Origin: Thoreauomyces humboldtii
Lineage: Eukaryota; Chytridiomycota; Chytridiomycetes; Spizellomycetales; Powellomycetaceae
DNA length: 56,683 bases
Direction: 5' to 3'
Assembly: GCA_027596035.1 (NCBI GenBank)
Contig: JADGJA010000049.1
Span: 1 to 56,683, forward strand
Below the pieces are notes generated by a model that was not told the DNA's origin, ran no database searches, and worked only from the letters and a program-made list of their open reading frames with translations. A program made the position numbers and the translations under genes. Below are positions 11,036 to 20,726 of this stretch, in pieces (position 1 is the stretch's first letter; the number at the start of each line of letters is the position of its first letter).

Positions 11036-13236
11036 ATGGACCGAGAACACCACAACCACAACCACCAGCATCCTTCCGTCTCATCCACCTCACGCTCGGC
11101 TCACAATCATCGCTACCGTACTCACTACCCTCATCCTCTGGCTCCTCCTCCTCATCCCTACTACCACACCACGAACAACGTTCTCCCTCCGGCTGCATCC
11201 CATCAACATCACCCTCCTCCTCCTCCTCCTCCTCCTCCTCACCATTACGCTTCTTACTACTCGTCAACGTCGTCGTCCGTAGGCCAGCATCAATATCACC
11301 CTCATCACAGTCATCCGTATTTCCCACAGCCGGATCCGAGGTTCTGGTCTGGCGATCCACGCGTAAGGTATCCCCAAGACCAACACCACTATCAACAGCA
11401 TGATCACCCTTCCCACCCGCAACCGTCACAACCGCATCTGCTGCAGCCTTCCTACCAGCAGCATCGGCATCATCACCAGCAGCACCCAGACCATCACCAA
11501 CCTGCACGGTCTTCTCCAGGGATTCCGGCAGCCGCACCCCCGGTCTCCCAGGACAAGGCAAAGACATCGCCACAACGTGTCACCAACAGCGAAGTCGAGG
11601 TCGAGGTCGCGGAACACGCATCCCTCACGACGACCAGCGCCGTTCCGACCACATTCCATTCGACACTCGATACACTCGCCGCGGTAGCCACGTCCCTCCT
11701 CGAGCTGTCGGGGACCGTGGTCATCGGAACGGGAACGGCTGATAGGGACGCGAGACCTAAGACGGCTCCTCTCCCGAGAGACAGGATCGACAAAAGAGCC
11801 TCTCGAAAAGATCCGGGTAAGGTGGACAGTGACGTCGAGGTGAGGCGCGATGTATGTTCACTTGATGTGGCCTAAGTGTTGAACTTTGTGCAGGTCTCAT
11901 CGGCAGACAGAGAAGGTCGGCCAGACAAAGATGTCCCATTCGACACGAACCTGCACATTCGATCATCTCACATCCCTCCCCCTCCTGTCGATCGGTCGCG
12001 CAAAAGGATCATGGAGACCATCGACCTGACCACCGACGGGTCCCAACCACAACAACCGCTCAAGTGCCGTGAGATTGGGAACCAGGCACCCTGGTATCCT
12101 GTGGCAGGTTTCCAGTATCGGGTATGGTTCCAGACCTCGGGAAGTCACGACCAAAAACCTTTGGCCCTCCTTTAACCCCATTTTGCAGAAAACGGGAGTC
12201 AGCCATGGAGACCATACCATGCCTGAGCTCGCAGCTCGACTTGCTCGCTTCGAAGCATACAAGGGCCGATACAACACCATGTACAATGACATCGTGAGGC
12301 TCTTCTTTTCTTTTCACGCTTTTCCTTGTCTATCTGATGATGACATCTCAACTCACATACTTTCTTTATGATACGAATCAGAGGTGGGACCGTAACTTAA
12401 GGAGTCAGGCCGCCAACCTTTTGATCAGCTACCTCATAGCTGAACGACAAGCAACCGGACCTGTCCACCCACTCGGAAACAATCCCCTCGTCATGTCCCA
12501 ACCCTACCAGTCTGCCACCAGACTACCGCATCCACTGCATCTCCATACTCATCGTCAAGAACACGATGCAAACACCGCCTATGATCATGCATCACCTCCA
12601 TCGCTGCCGGTACCACCACCACCACTACTGCCGAACGGCAACGGCAACGGACCCGTTTCGAACGTAACATTGATGCCTCACCACGCACCGCCACCCCTAC
12701 CACAACAGCATCATCGAAACCGATACCAGAGAAGGGAACGTAGAGAGTCCAGACCTCCCTACATGCAGTCCCCTTATCACACGAACCCCACAACCACCGT
12801 CTGGGACGCGTCCGCGACACCACCATCACCGGCACCGTTCCCACAGCAACCGCAACCACAACAGCCACCATCCACGTTGTGGAATCATCCTCACCCACAG
12901 AATCATCGCCATCACCAACACCAACAACAACAACGACAACAGCAGCAGCAAGCGTACCCACATCATCATCCGTACGCACCGTACGCTCACGCCATCAGCA
13001 CATCCAAGGGCCTGTCTCCACCGAGCACGCACAAGCGACCCGGAGCCAAACGACGGTCCCCTCCATCTCCACCGCCCACATCGCCTTCATCGCAGCGGAG
13101 ACGAGGTGGAGGAGGACGCAAGACCGTCCACAGGAGTTTCACCTCGGTCCCGTCATCGTCGGTGGCCTCCGGTTCGACAGACTCGCGGGATCGACGTCGA
13201 GGTTGCGGTCCGGGTTGGGGTTGGGGAGGACCGTAG
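11036..13236 (+). CDS. His/Pro/Gln-rich disordered protein with a small helical domain
   Basis: I do not recognise this gene. The first exon (to 11839) encodes a protein dominated by His, Pro, Gln and Ser, with a run of nine prolines near residue 65. An intron (11840-11893, GTGAGG...GTGCAG) leads to VSSADREGRPDKDVPFDTNL and METIDLTTDG, which resembles a SUMO-interacting motif. A second intron (about 12070-12186) leads to a more normal, helical block: HTMPELAARLARFEAYKGRY, then after a third intron RWDRNLRSQAANLLISYLIA. The tail again is His/Gln/Pro rich with a poly-Gln stretch and basic KRPGAKRRSPPSPPPTSP, ending in GWGWGGP-stop. Such composition is common in nuclear condensate-forming regulators, but this is inference only. 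The TATA box at 10864 supports a strong promoter. Confidence 0.6.
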
Positions 13237-14002
13237 AGAGACCTTGGGAGATGGTGGGTGTCTCTTGAAGGGGGGAGGGTTGCTGCGAAGACTTTACGAC
13301 GTTTTTTTTTGTCGTCTCCATTTTCTTTTTCTTTTTCTTTTCATTCTCGGATCTGGTTGAGAGGCAGTGATTATGTTCGCTTGGCCAGCTGGGGTCTTTC
13401 CGGGCCTTTGGGTTAGCGGCTTGGACAGCGCAACTATTGCTGTACACTGAAACGGACGGGGGCTGTGCTTGTTCATTTTCACCTTTCGACGAGCGCAAAG
13501 AAAGGACGAACCTTCCGACAGCGATTTCAGCATACGGCAGGCAGTATGTACGGAGGCAGCAACCATGAGCGCATGGTAGGCTAAAGCGATCAATATGGGA
13601 ATTGCAGCGTGATTGTGCACGCGGTAATGACACCTCGTAGATCGCTTGGCAGGGCGGATCGGCTGGTGTTCTCACCCCATGCGAGGCAGCTAACGATCCG
13701 AGTAGACGACCTATGCTCTCGAAGCGTCTTTGACGTGTGTAGCTCACAGGCGGAAAGCGAGTTGTTCTTCGTTTCGGTTGGGGTTCTGCTCGCTGTCTAC
13801 CTGCTTGCAGGAACCCAAGCGCAGGGAAGCGGGAGGCCGGGGGCAGTCAGTCTCTCCTTCAGACTTTTGCTCTTCCCACACACGCAAACACGTCGCAGAA
13901 AGCAGCTGGTCTTCGACCTCAACAAAAAGATTTCTGCAAAGCTCCGTTCCAAACATAGCGAGACCTTCCTAGCTTGAACATACGGTATCGACCCTGTTCA
14001 AG
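13237..14002. other. Intergenic region with T-rich microsatellite
   Basis: About 765 bases without a supported gene. A run of T and (CTTTTT)n units lies at 13300-13343. A 122-codon open frame at 13609-13977 (+) has no recognisable motif and untypical composition, so I do not call it. Confidence 0.4.
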
Positions 14003-14755
14003 ATGAAGGTGACAACTCTCATTCCCATGTGATCCCCTTGAACTATCAGCTCACCGCCTATCTCCAACTTCTCAGAGCGAGCTGTTCCATTCCACCTTCA
14101 CAGTCACCGAACTGGACCCATATGGGAAAAGGTTCGACCGAGGTAACGCAGGCCATCTCTTCTCTTTTCTCGACTCAATCCTCCAAAAACATCTCAACGT
14201 CTCCCCCACATCTCCCTCCTCGAAGTGTCCCGTATCACGGCACTCAGCGAAACCAACGACATTGAGATAACCCTGGACGTCAACACGGAGATATACCCAC
14301 TGGGAGTGCAGGACAAGCTCGTCTTCTCCCTGGCGTCCACCTTGGCTCTGGACGGCAACGCTGCGTCGGCCGACACCCTCAGCAGGGACGCTTGAGGGTG
14401 ACGGGTCCCACCTTGGCCGACGACTACGACTACGTCATGTTCGGAAAGGTCTACAAGTACGACGATTCGGGACCCGACAAAGTGTAAGCGAGGGACCGGG
14501 GGGGAGGGGGATGGGATTGAGGGAATGGATGGGTTCGTTTCGCTAGGAAGGAAGGAACGGTCGCTTCTTGGGGGCTGGGCCGTTGGAGCGAAAGCGTGTA
14601 CCCCGCCGTTACTGGACGAACGCAGGGTCCGTCACTGACCATACAGATCCGTGTACGCATCGTTCGGCGGACTCTTGCTCTGCATATCCGGAGACTACCG
14701 TCGACTGCAGGACCTCGACGTGGGAATGGAGGTGTACCTGCTCATGAAAAAGTAG
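14003..14755 (+). CDS. RPB8: RNA polymerases I/II/III subunit RPB8 (RPABC3), with a frame break
   Basis: RPB8 is a shared OB-fold subunit of the three nuclear RNA polymerases. The first exon appears to be only six coding bases (ATGAAG, 14003-14008); the intron 14009-14075 then joins to SELFHSTFTVTELDPYGKRF, the standard N-terminus. A second intron joins DR to VSRITALSETNDIEITLDVN, TEIYPLGVQDKLVFSLASTL. The C-terminal half is LADDYDYVMFGKVYKYDD and, after another intron, SVYASFGGLLLCISGDYRRL with the end VGMEVYLLMKK. All family blocks are present. Between about 14360 and 14393 the frame must change: the frame of the first half meets TGA at 14393 while LADDYDYVM is in another. This lies in the poorly conserved loop, and no intron of credible size fits. 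It is either an indel in the assembly or a damaged gene. Confidence 0.85.
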
Positions 14756-15253
14756 AGCAAGATGTCTTCTTCCGGGGGTGTCCCTGCTCCCTTCCCATTC
14801 CATTCCCAACCGACCCGCGCACCTCTGGGTACACCGCCGCTCTCGCACGCGCATCTACCTACCTGTCTCGCTGTTTTTTGTTTGTCGCTTGATTCGGTGG
14901 ATTCGGGACTTGGTTCTATAGGCGACGACGCCCTTGCTGTCGTCAGTGCATACATGCGCTCTTGCTATCCTATACCGCTCCAGTCCTATACCGCTCCAGG
15001 CCACCCCTCACCCCTCTATCCATTCGCATAGCGTGTTCTCCTCTAGATGTTTCCCACTCGCCGGCAATAGGCAATAGATATTTGAAAATGACCAGCATCA
15101 ATGTTTTCAGAGGGTAACAAAACAAAAAAAAAGGACTATAACACCAAAACGCTTAGATACAACTTTTGTGTGGGACAACGAGAACCCCAAAACCCCCGAC
15201 CATGATGGGACGTGCAATCCCATGGCATGGTTTCTAATAGTGCCGAGAGTTCC
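14756..15253. other. Intergenic region between convergent genes
   Basis: About 500 bases between RPB8 and the convergent membrane-protein gene. A 15-base direct repeat (TCCTATACCGCTCCA, 14968-14982 and 14983-14997) is present. No gene is supported. Confidence 0.4.
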
Positions 15254-16060
15254 CTACGAACTGCGAGACGTGAACCCTTGCGTTGACGCCGAGAGGGACG
15301 CCAGGGTGTCAGAGGACGGAACGGACGCCAGCGTCCCGTTCCCGTCCGCATTTCCCCTCTGATCCACCCTCATGTGCTGGCGATGCTGATGTTGATGCCG
15401 AAGCGATCCCTCGTCGCTCTCATCAGCCGACGAGACCGTCCTCGCCGCCGTCCTCCCCTTGGCCCACGTCGACGTTGTCTGCGGGATCATCTCCTGAGGA
15501 GGCGCGACGAGTCTCCCGGACCCCAACAGCGGACTGGCTCCCGACCCCTCCCTGTCTTTCATCGTGGGAGGTCTAGCGTTCTTGTCCACTGGCACGGGGA
15601 CGGGGACCAGAGTGGATCGTCTCCAGTCGACGCGTTCCTGCTTCCCCAGAGGAACGACGGCAGCGTTGGCGTTGGCGTTGGCGGCTGCGTCCATCTCCTC
15701 CTCGTAGTCCCTCCGATCCAACCTGTAAGCGAACGGCCATATCCGTCTCATCCTCAGGATCCACAGCAAGAGGAGGAGGACGACGCCGCCGCCCACGACC
15801 GCAGCCACGGCGGTGATGATGGTCGTCGAACTCGGTGACGAGGAGTAGGAAGCGAGGGGCGTGCTCGACGCGGTGGGTATGGGGGACTTCCATTGAGGCG
15901 TCACGCACTGTCCGACGACGGCGGGGGAGAGGGACCCGCCGTTGCAGACGGTGGCGGGTGCGGCGGTCGTGCAGTCGGCTGAGGTCCAGCAGGGTGCTCC
16001 TCGTGCGCCGGACATGGTTTCTTCCGAGGACGGGAGAGGTGGGCGGAATGGGTGATGCAC
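15254..16060 (-). CDS. Single-pass membrane protein with short Cys-containing ectodomain
   Basis: I cannot name a family. The N-terminal ~45 residues hold four cysteines (GAPCWTSADC...TVCNG...VGQCVT), followed by a Ser/Pro/Thr-rich stalk. One clear membrane helix follows, TIITAVAAVVGGGVVLLLLL, with the basic stop-transfer RMRR. The cytoplasmic tail of about 150 residues is Ser-rich and acidic/basic mixed, with NANANAAVVPLG and a VPVPVPV repeat. The outline resembles fungal wall-stress sensors (short ectodomain, Ser/Thr stalk, one helix, tail), but no WSC or Mid2 signature is seen. The ATG at 16060 gives no signal peptide. An upstream minus-strand frame begins MTGRFLFFTLWGALGQ at 16262 and looks like a signal peptide, so a missed first exon is possible. 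A second start at 16015 (MSGARG) is also possible. Confidence 0.55.
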   Translation of the reverse strand: MHHPFRPPLPSSEETMSGARGAPCWTSADCTTAAPATVCNGGSLSPAVVGQCVTPQWKSPIPTASSTPLASYSSSPSSTTIITAVAAVVGGGVVLLLLLWILRMRRIWPFAYRLDRRDYEEEMDAAANANANAAVVPLGKQERVDWRRSTLVPVPVPVDKNARPPTMKDREGSGASPLLGSGRLVAPPQEMIPQTTSTWAKGRTAARTVSSADESDEGSLRHQHQHRQHMRVDQRGNADGNGTLASVPSSDTLASLSASTQGFTSRSS

Positions 16061-16689
16061 CGTCCGTAGGGTGTGGTTTTGGCTGCGCGTCGTCCTCGAG
16101 TTGATCGCTCGTGAGGGCTATTTTATGACTCCCCTGTACGGTACGCCTGTTCCGCTGACGTGCTGATGGGCGATATGTAAGGACGAGGAGGGTAATAATA
16201 TCCTGCTTTGGCTCTTGCCCAAGTGCCCCCCAAAGTGTAAAGAAAAGAAAGCGGCCCGTCACCTTTTCGTTTCGGGTGCCATGTGCGCTGAATGCAATTG
16301 CGAAGATGTGGAAGGAGTCGATCTTGTTCAGGACGGGGATTGAGGGGGGGAACCGGGGGCTTTTGCCTTGTCATCAACCACCACCGAGGAATGACAGGAG
16401 GGGACACCGCTGTCAATCGAGCTTCACCCACCTGCCCACATGTCTTGCCATCACCCAACTCCTCTTCGTCGGCGTGGTCCTGGTCAGCACAACCACCAAG
16501 AACCCAGTACGCTATTCAACAGAGCCAAGAGCAGCATCGCCTTGAGCTCCCCTTTCCTGATCTATGGCACCCGTCCCTGGAAATCAAACTCTCCCGTCAT
16601 CTCTTGGCAGGAAGCAACAAAGTAAGACCCCGTCGCGGTGGATTCTATTTTTTTTTGTTCCTGAAGGGATGGCCAAACAACCGCCGACG
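16061..16689. other. Unassigned region upstream of the phospholipase D fragment
   Basis: This 630-base stretch should hold the first half of a phospholipase D if the downstream fragment were complete. I read all three plus frames and found no HKD motif or other PLD block. It contains several short open frames without recognisable similarity, and possibly a signal-peptide exon for the minus-strand membrane protein. Confidence 0.35.
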
Positions 16690-17330
16690 GTAATCAAGAG
16701 AGCGCGACCTCAGGGACGACCGCTCACAAGACCTGTTCCGCGAGGATCTGTCAGACGAGCGCTACATCCACGCCAAGGTTTGTCGTTCTTGCGTGATGTC
16801 TACTACTTTTGAACTTTGGCTAACTTCGCTCGAAACTCTAGCTCATGATAGTTGACGACAATCAAGTCCTCATCGGTAGCGCAAACATCAACGATCGATC
16901 TCAGATGGATTCCCGAGACTCTGAGCTCGCCATCCTTGTCCGCGATACCGAGAACACTGGCCTCACCACCACCATGAACGGAACCCCGTACCCGCACGCA
17001 GCCAGCTTCGCCTACACGCTCCGACTCCGTCTCTTCCACGAGCACCTCGGGTCGCGTTCCCTCATGACCTCCGGGACGTCCACACCACGCAGCAAGATCC
17101 AGCCACCTTCGTCTTCAGCGAACCTCGTCTCGCCGACCCCATCTCCCCCGCCTGCTGGGACCTGTGGAGCGAACGCATCGACACGAACACCCAGGCCCAC
17201 CTTTGGCGCTCTACTGATGGCAGCCCAGCACCCACGGATAAGTGGGAGAGTCGGAAAGGCAAGCGCTCTGGTGCTATTCAGATGGATCTGTCGAAGGTAA
17301 GCACCTTTCAGTGCGACTGTGGATTGTGAA
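16690..17330 (+). pseudogene. Phospholipase D C-terminal fragment
   Basis: The second catalytic HKD motif of a eukaryotic phospholipase D is unmistakable: SDERYIHAK, an intron (about 16777-16841), then LMIVDDNQVLIGSANINDRS and RDSELAILVRDTE. H-x-K-x4-D and the GSANINDRS block are intact. FAYTLRLRLFHEHLG follows, again typical. The continuation (HDLRDVHTTQQDPATFVFSE, CWDLWSERIDTNTQ), which resembles the usual PLD end, is in another frame, so there is a one-base break near 17040-17060. The first HKD motif and the PX/PH region expected upstream were not found in the 600 bases before. A PLD needs both HKD halves, so this copy is either truncated or badly assembled. I call it a probable pseudogene. 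Confidence 0.6.
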
Positions 17331-17539
17331 CTGCAGCTGAAGCATTTTCTATGGTGCCGTCTCTCTCATCTGAAGACGTCGCTAACTCTTAGCATGCTTT
17401 TTTTTGGGCTCCAAGACGATTTCATGCTGTTCGCAGGCAACGCAGGTTGGGAATGGTCTGCCAGTACAGGAGCAAACACCTTCAAGGACGGATCCAAGAC
17501 AACGCTACGGACGGATAGCGCAAACCCGAACATCGACAA

Positions 17540-18344
17540 ACAAGCTTCAGAACTATGGTAGAGAATGCGCCGAGTCCTTCGTCAAGAGCCCTCTCGACAC
17601 ACGTAGATTCGGAGGCTCGAGCGTCCACATTCCTTGGCGAAGCCGAAGATCATAAGTCGACGGGTGCTGGATCGGTGGAAGAGGCAATGGACGAGCCGGA
17701 CTCGCCCATGCCCGCCGATTGTCACCACCACTTTGGCTCTCAGATTCCGAGGTCTTCGAATCCGATACCGAAATCGTCCAACCGCTTGATGGAAACCAAG
17801 GTCACTCTGACTCCTTGGAGGAGGATCATGCATCGGATATGCAGCCGGTCGAACCCATCAGCGAGCCGACCCCGCCACCCAGTGACATCTGCAATGCTCC
17901 AGTCCCTGCGCCTGCCCTTTCGCGCACCATCGAGGTGATCGATCTCGTTGACGACAGCGATGAGGATGACGATGCATTGCGGGCTGCGATTGCGACTTCT
18001 CTTTCCGAAACGTCCGGGAAACAGGACTGTGTGCACCGGAAGCCATCTTCGGACGATGACACGCTGCAGGCTGCTCTGCAATGTCTCGTGTCGAAACGCC
18101 GAAGAAGCTGGATACCAAAGTTGGGAAGCCGTCTTCAGAAAAGAAAGACATTCCCATCGCAAGTTCTCTCCCGGCATCTTCAATTAAACCCACGTTATCT
18201 TTCGCAGAGGAACGTGTCGAGCTTGAACGTCCGCGTCTGGCCCGAGCAGCTGCGAAACGACCGCTAGACCTTTCCGTTGCCTCTCCATCACCATTTTCCA
18301 AACGCTCTCGAACATCAGATCGGCCTCGTAACACCATCATCTAG
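17540..18344 (+). CDS. SIM-UIM-UIM protein (ubiquitin/SUMO binding), frames broken
   Basis: The middle of this region encodes IEVIDLVDDSDEDDDALRAA followed by IATSLSE. VIDL before an acidic run fits a SUMO-interacting motif, and DDDALRAAIATSLSE fits the ubiquitin-interacting motif exactly (acidic, Leu, Ala, Ser in place). A second UIM starts DDDTLQAALQ. Its expected continuation, MSRVE, is present but one base out of frame at about 18078, next to an A run. The tail in that frame, from 18081, is TPKKLDTKVGKPSSEKKDIP to SFAEERVELERPRLARAAAK, ending RNTII-stop. Upstream, acidic Ser/Pro-rich sequence also changes frame near 17700. Tandem UIMs like these occur at the N-terminus of some fungal tyrosyl-DNA phosphodiesterases, but no catalytic domain follows here. 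A TAACACCATCTAG repeat lies at the stop codon. Confidence 0.55.
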
Positions 18345-18429
18345 TAACACCATCTAGTAACATCAGACAACCGTGCACAGCTGTCTTTCAAGGATCATCG
18401 TCAAGTTCGAGGCCAAGGAGGAACCGTGG

Positions 18430-18575
18430 GAAGGGTGCTCAACCCCTGCTGGAGGTTACCCTGCTGGAGGGTACACAGATTTCTTAGACCGACGTCAAAC
18501 AAGTCTACCCCCTCCACAATTCCCTTCATCCCAGTTGCGATTGTCATGGGATCCCGCACTATTTGCTAATAGATT
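18430..18575. repeat. Dispersed repeat, copy A
   Basis: About 145 bases that begin GAAGGGTGCTCAACCCCTGC and end with a block through TCATGGGATCCCGCACTATT. Both end blocks recur in the same order at 31229-31364, while the middle differs. The left part contains an internal near-duplicate (CCCTGCTGGAGG). The right block also occurs at 9008-9069. The copy ends about 20 bases beyond the stop codon of the minus-strand ligase. Confidence 0.7.
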
Positions 18576-18592
18576 GCTAGTACACTCTAGTA

Positions 18593-20437
18593 TTACAGCC
18601 TGCTAGCAGTACTAGCCTTTTCCGCCTCCATTGCAATCTTGTCTTGATCCCTGAGAACACGTCGCAGGATCTTGCCACTAGCGGCTTTTGGGATCTCGGA
18701 AACGAATGCCACTCCTCCCCGCAATCTCTTGTAATTGGTGACCTTGCCATCAATGAAACCGATCACGTCTTTCTCCGTCAGCTTTGTGCCTTCACGACAA
18801 ACCACGAAGGCCCGAGGAAGCTCTCCTGCAACCTCGCACGGCCGGGAGATGACTGCCGCGTCGGCGATGTCAGGATGTTCGAGCAGGTACGCTTCGAGCT
18901 CAGCGGGCGGAACCTGCGAGAAGGATCTCAGCCCAAGAAACAAGGCAAGGTACCAAGGGAGGACAGCGAGGATCAAACCTGGAATCCCTTGTACTTGATG
19001 AGTTCCTTGATCCGATCTACGACGTAAAAGTTTCCGCTCTTGTCAACGTAAACCACGTCGCCCGTGTGCAGCCACATGTCTTTGTCGATGGTGTCGGCTG
19101 CAGCAAAAAGGTCTCGACGAATCAGGGGAAATCTCACACCAAAAGAGAATGCGGTCACGTTTACCGGTAGCCTGAGCATTGTTATGGTAACCGACCATGA
19201 CCATAGGGCCGCGGACCCACAGTTCCCCTCGCTCGCCCTTTGCCACGTCCTTTCCCGTGTCGGGATCCACCACGCGCGCCTCGCAGTTGGGAATCAGCTC
19301 TCCACACGATCCCAGCGGCGTCTTCGTGTCTCTCACGACGTGAACCACTGGAGACGTTTCGGTCATTCCCCATCCTTGCAGCACGGTCACGTTCAATCGT
19401 TTGGCGACGGCCTGCGCCAGTTCGGGACCCAGAGGGGCTGCACCGCTCATCAGGAACTTTAGAGAGGAGAGGTCGAACTTGTCGACGGCTGGATGCTTTG
19501 CCAGACCGATCAGGATCGGAGGCACCAGATGCGAGTAGGTCACCTTTTCACGCTGCAGAGCTTCAAGATACAGGAGCAGGTCGAACTTCGGGAAGACGAC
19601 GAGCGGGATGCCCATGTACAGGCCAGCGTGCGACATGGTTAAGGCAAAGATATGAAAGTTCGGCAACGGACTTGCCCTAAACCGTCCCTTTCAGGTAAGT
19701 GGGTCCATCTAGCGGAACTTCGCGCGCGCGCATGGTGTTTATGGGATTTCCTTCACGTACCAGACATCGTTCTCGCCGAGGTGGCCGAAGGCCCTGCATG
19801 CAGCCGTGTATTGCAGGATGTTGGACGTGATGTTGTGGTGAGAGGACATGACGCCCTTGGACCTTCCGGTGGTTCCGCTGGAGTAGCACAGGTAGGCGGG
19901 CCGGTCGCGAAGCTCCTCCTGCGTCCAGTCGAGGGGAGACAGCGGCTTGTCGGAGACGATGTCCTTGACGCACCTCTGGCCGGCCACGGGTTCGTCACCG
20001 AGGACGATGACGTTGGAGCTGGCGAGTCCGGCGAACTTTGCCGCCTCGAGAGCCATGGCGACGCCTGCGACGTGGGTGACGAGGTACTTTGCGCCAGAGT
20101 CTTTCACCTGGTAGGCGATCTCGACGGGGGTGTAGCCTGGGTTCATGGGCGATATGGTGCATCCTGCCCGGACGATGCCGAACATGATTACCGGATACTG
20201 GACATCGTTGGGACAGAGGAAGGCCACGACGGCTCTGTCCAGGTGAAGGTTGTTGCGGAGTCCGCTCGCGAGCCGCTGGATGTCCCGCTTGAGCTCTCCC
20301 CGGGTGATCTTTCGCTGGGTGATGGAATCGATGAGAGCGATCTGGGAGTCTGGCAGGTTGTTCTTTTCAAAGACCAGCGAGTAGGTGTCGGTGACGGGCA
20401 AGTCGATGCTTGGCAGGTTTGACTTGTAGATGGTCAT
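18593..20437 (-). CDS. 4-coumarate-CoA ligase-type acyl-CoA synthetase, peroxisomal
   Basis: ANL-superfamily enzyme that activates a carboxylic acid to its acyl-CoA through an acyl-AMP. Visible motifs: P-loop [90 protein letters not shown], and the catalytic-lysine block [11 protein letters not shown]. The protein ends [11 protein letters not shown] is a type 1 peroxisomal targeting signal. Start [20 protein letters not shown] fits the family. Introns near 19680-19760, 19100-19160 and 18908-18975 join the blocks. Substrate cannot be read from sequence; fungal relatives act on phenylpropanoid, fatty or phenylacetic acids. A truncated copy lies at 9090-9538, and a dispersed repeat sits immediately downstream. 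Confidence 0.9.
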
Positions 20438-20726
20438 GACTGTACGTGAGTGAAGATACACGGGATGCAACGATGATAATGTACAGCGTATTGATCCTTG
20501 ACGGCTTTGTCCGTGTGTAAACAGGAGGGAGATGCCTGGGGTGGGAAAAGGGACACCAAGGCGAGTGACAAGTGTGAGGAGTGCGAGAGAGCGAGAGCGA
20601 GAGAGTGAGAGATGAACCCACGGGTGATCTCGTGACCGTGACCGAGGATGATGACACGTTGTGACACCCTGTGCAACACCTCCCAGATGAAAGGCCACAG
20701 CCACCCGTCAGTTACGGGCATAATCG
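20438..20726. promoter_or_regulatory. Divergent promoter region of the ligase and the ciliary-like gene
   Basis: About 290 bases between two divergent starts. GAGAGCGAGAGCGAGAGAGT at 20584-20610 is a purine-rich tract reading as CT-rich on the ligase strand. I see no clear TATA box. Confidence 0.35.

Noticed and set aside
13609..13977. 122-codon plus-strand open frame upstream of RPB8
   Set aside because: No motif, no homology that I can recognise, and untypical composition; probably chance.
15573..16262. 229-codon minus-strand open frame overlapping the membrane protein
   Set aside because: It runs in another frame of the same GC-rich DNA and gives Arg/His/Pro-rich sequence without motifs. 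Only its first 16 codons are kept as a possible signal-peptide exon.
16845..17040. Tyrosyl-DNA phosphodiesterase instead of phospholipase D
   Set aside because: The motif is H-x-K-x4-D with GSANINDRS, which is the PLD form; Tdp1 has an HKN motif. The nearby UIMs suggested Tdp1, but no Tdp1 catalytic block was seen.
19652..20422. 256-codon plus-strand open frame
   Set aside because: It is antisense to the first exon of the acyl-CoA ligase, which carries the P-loop and start.
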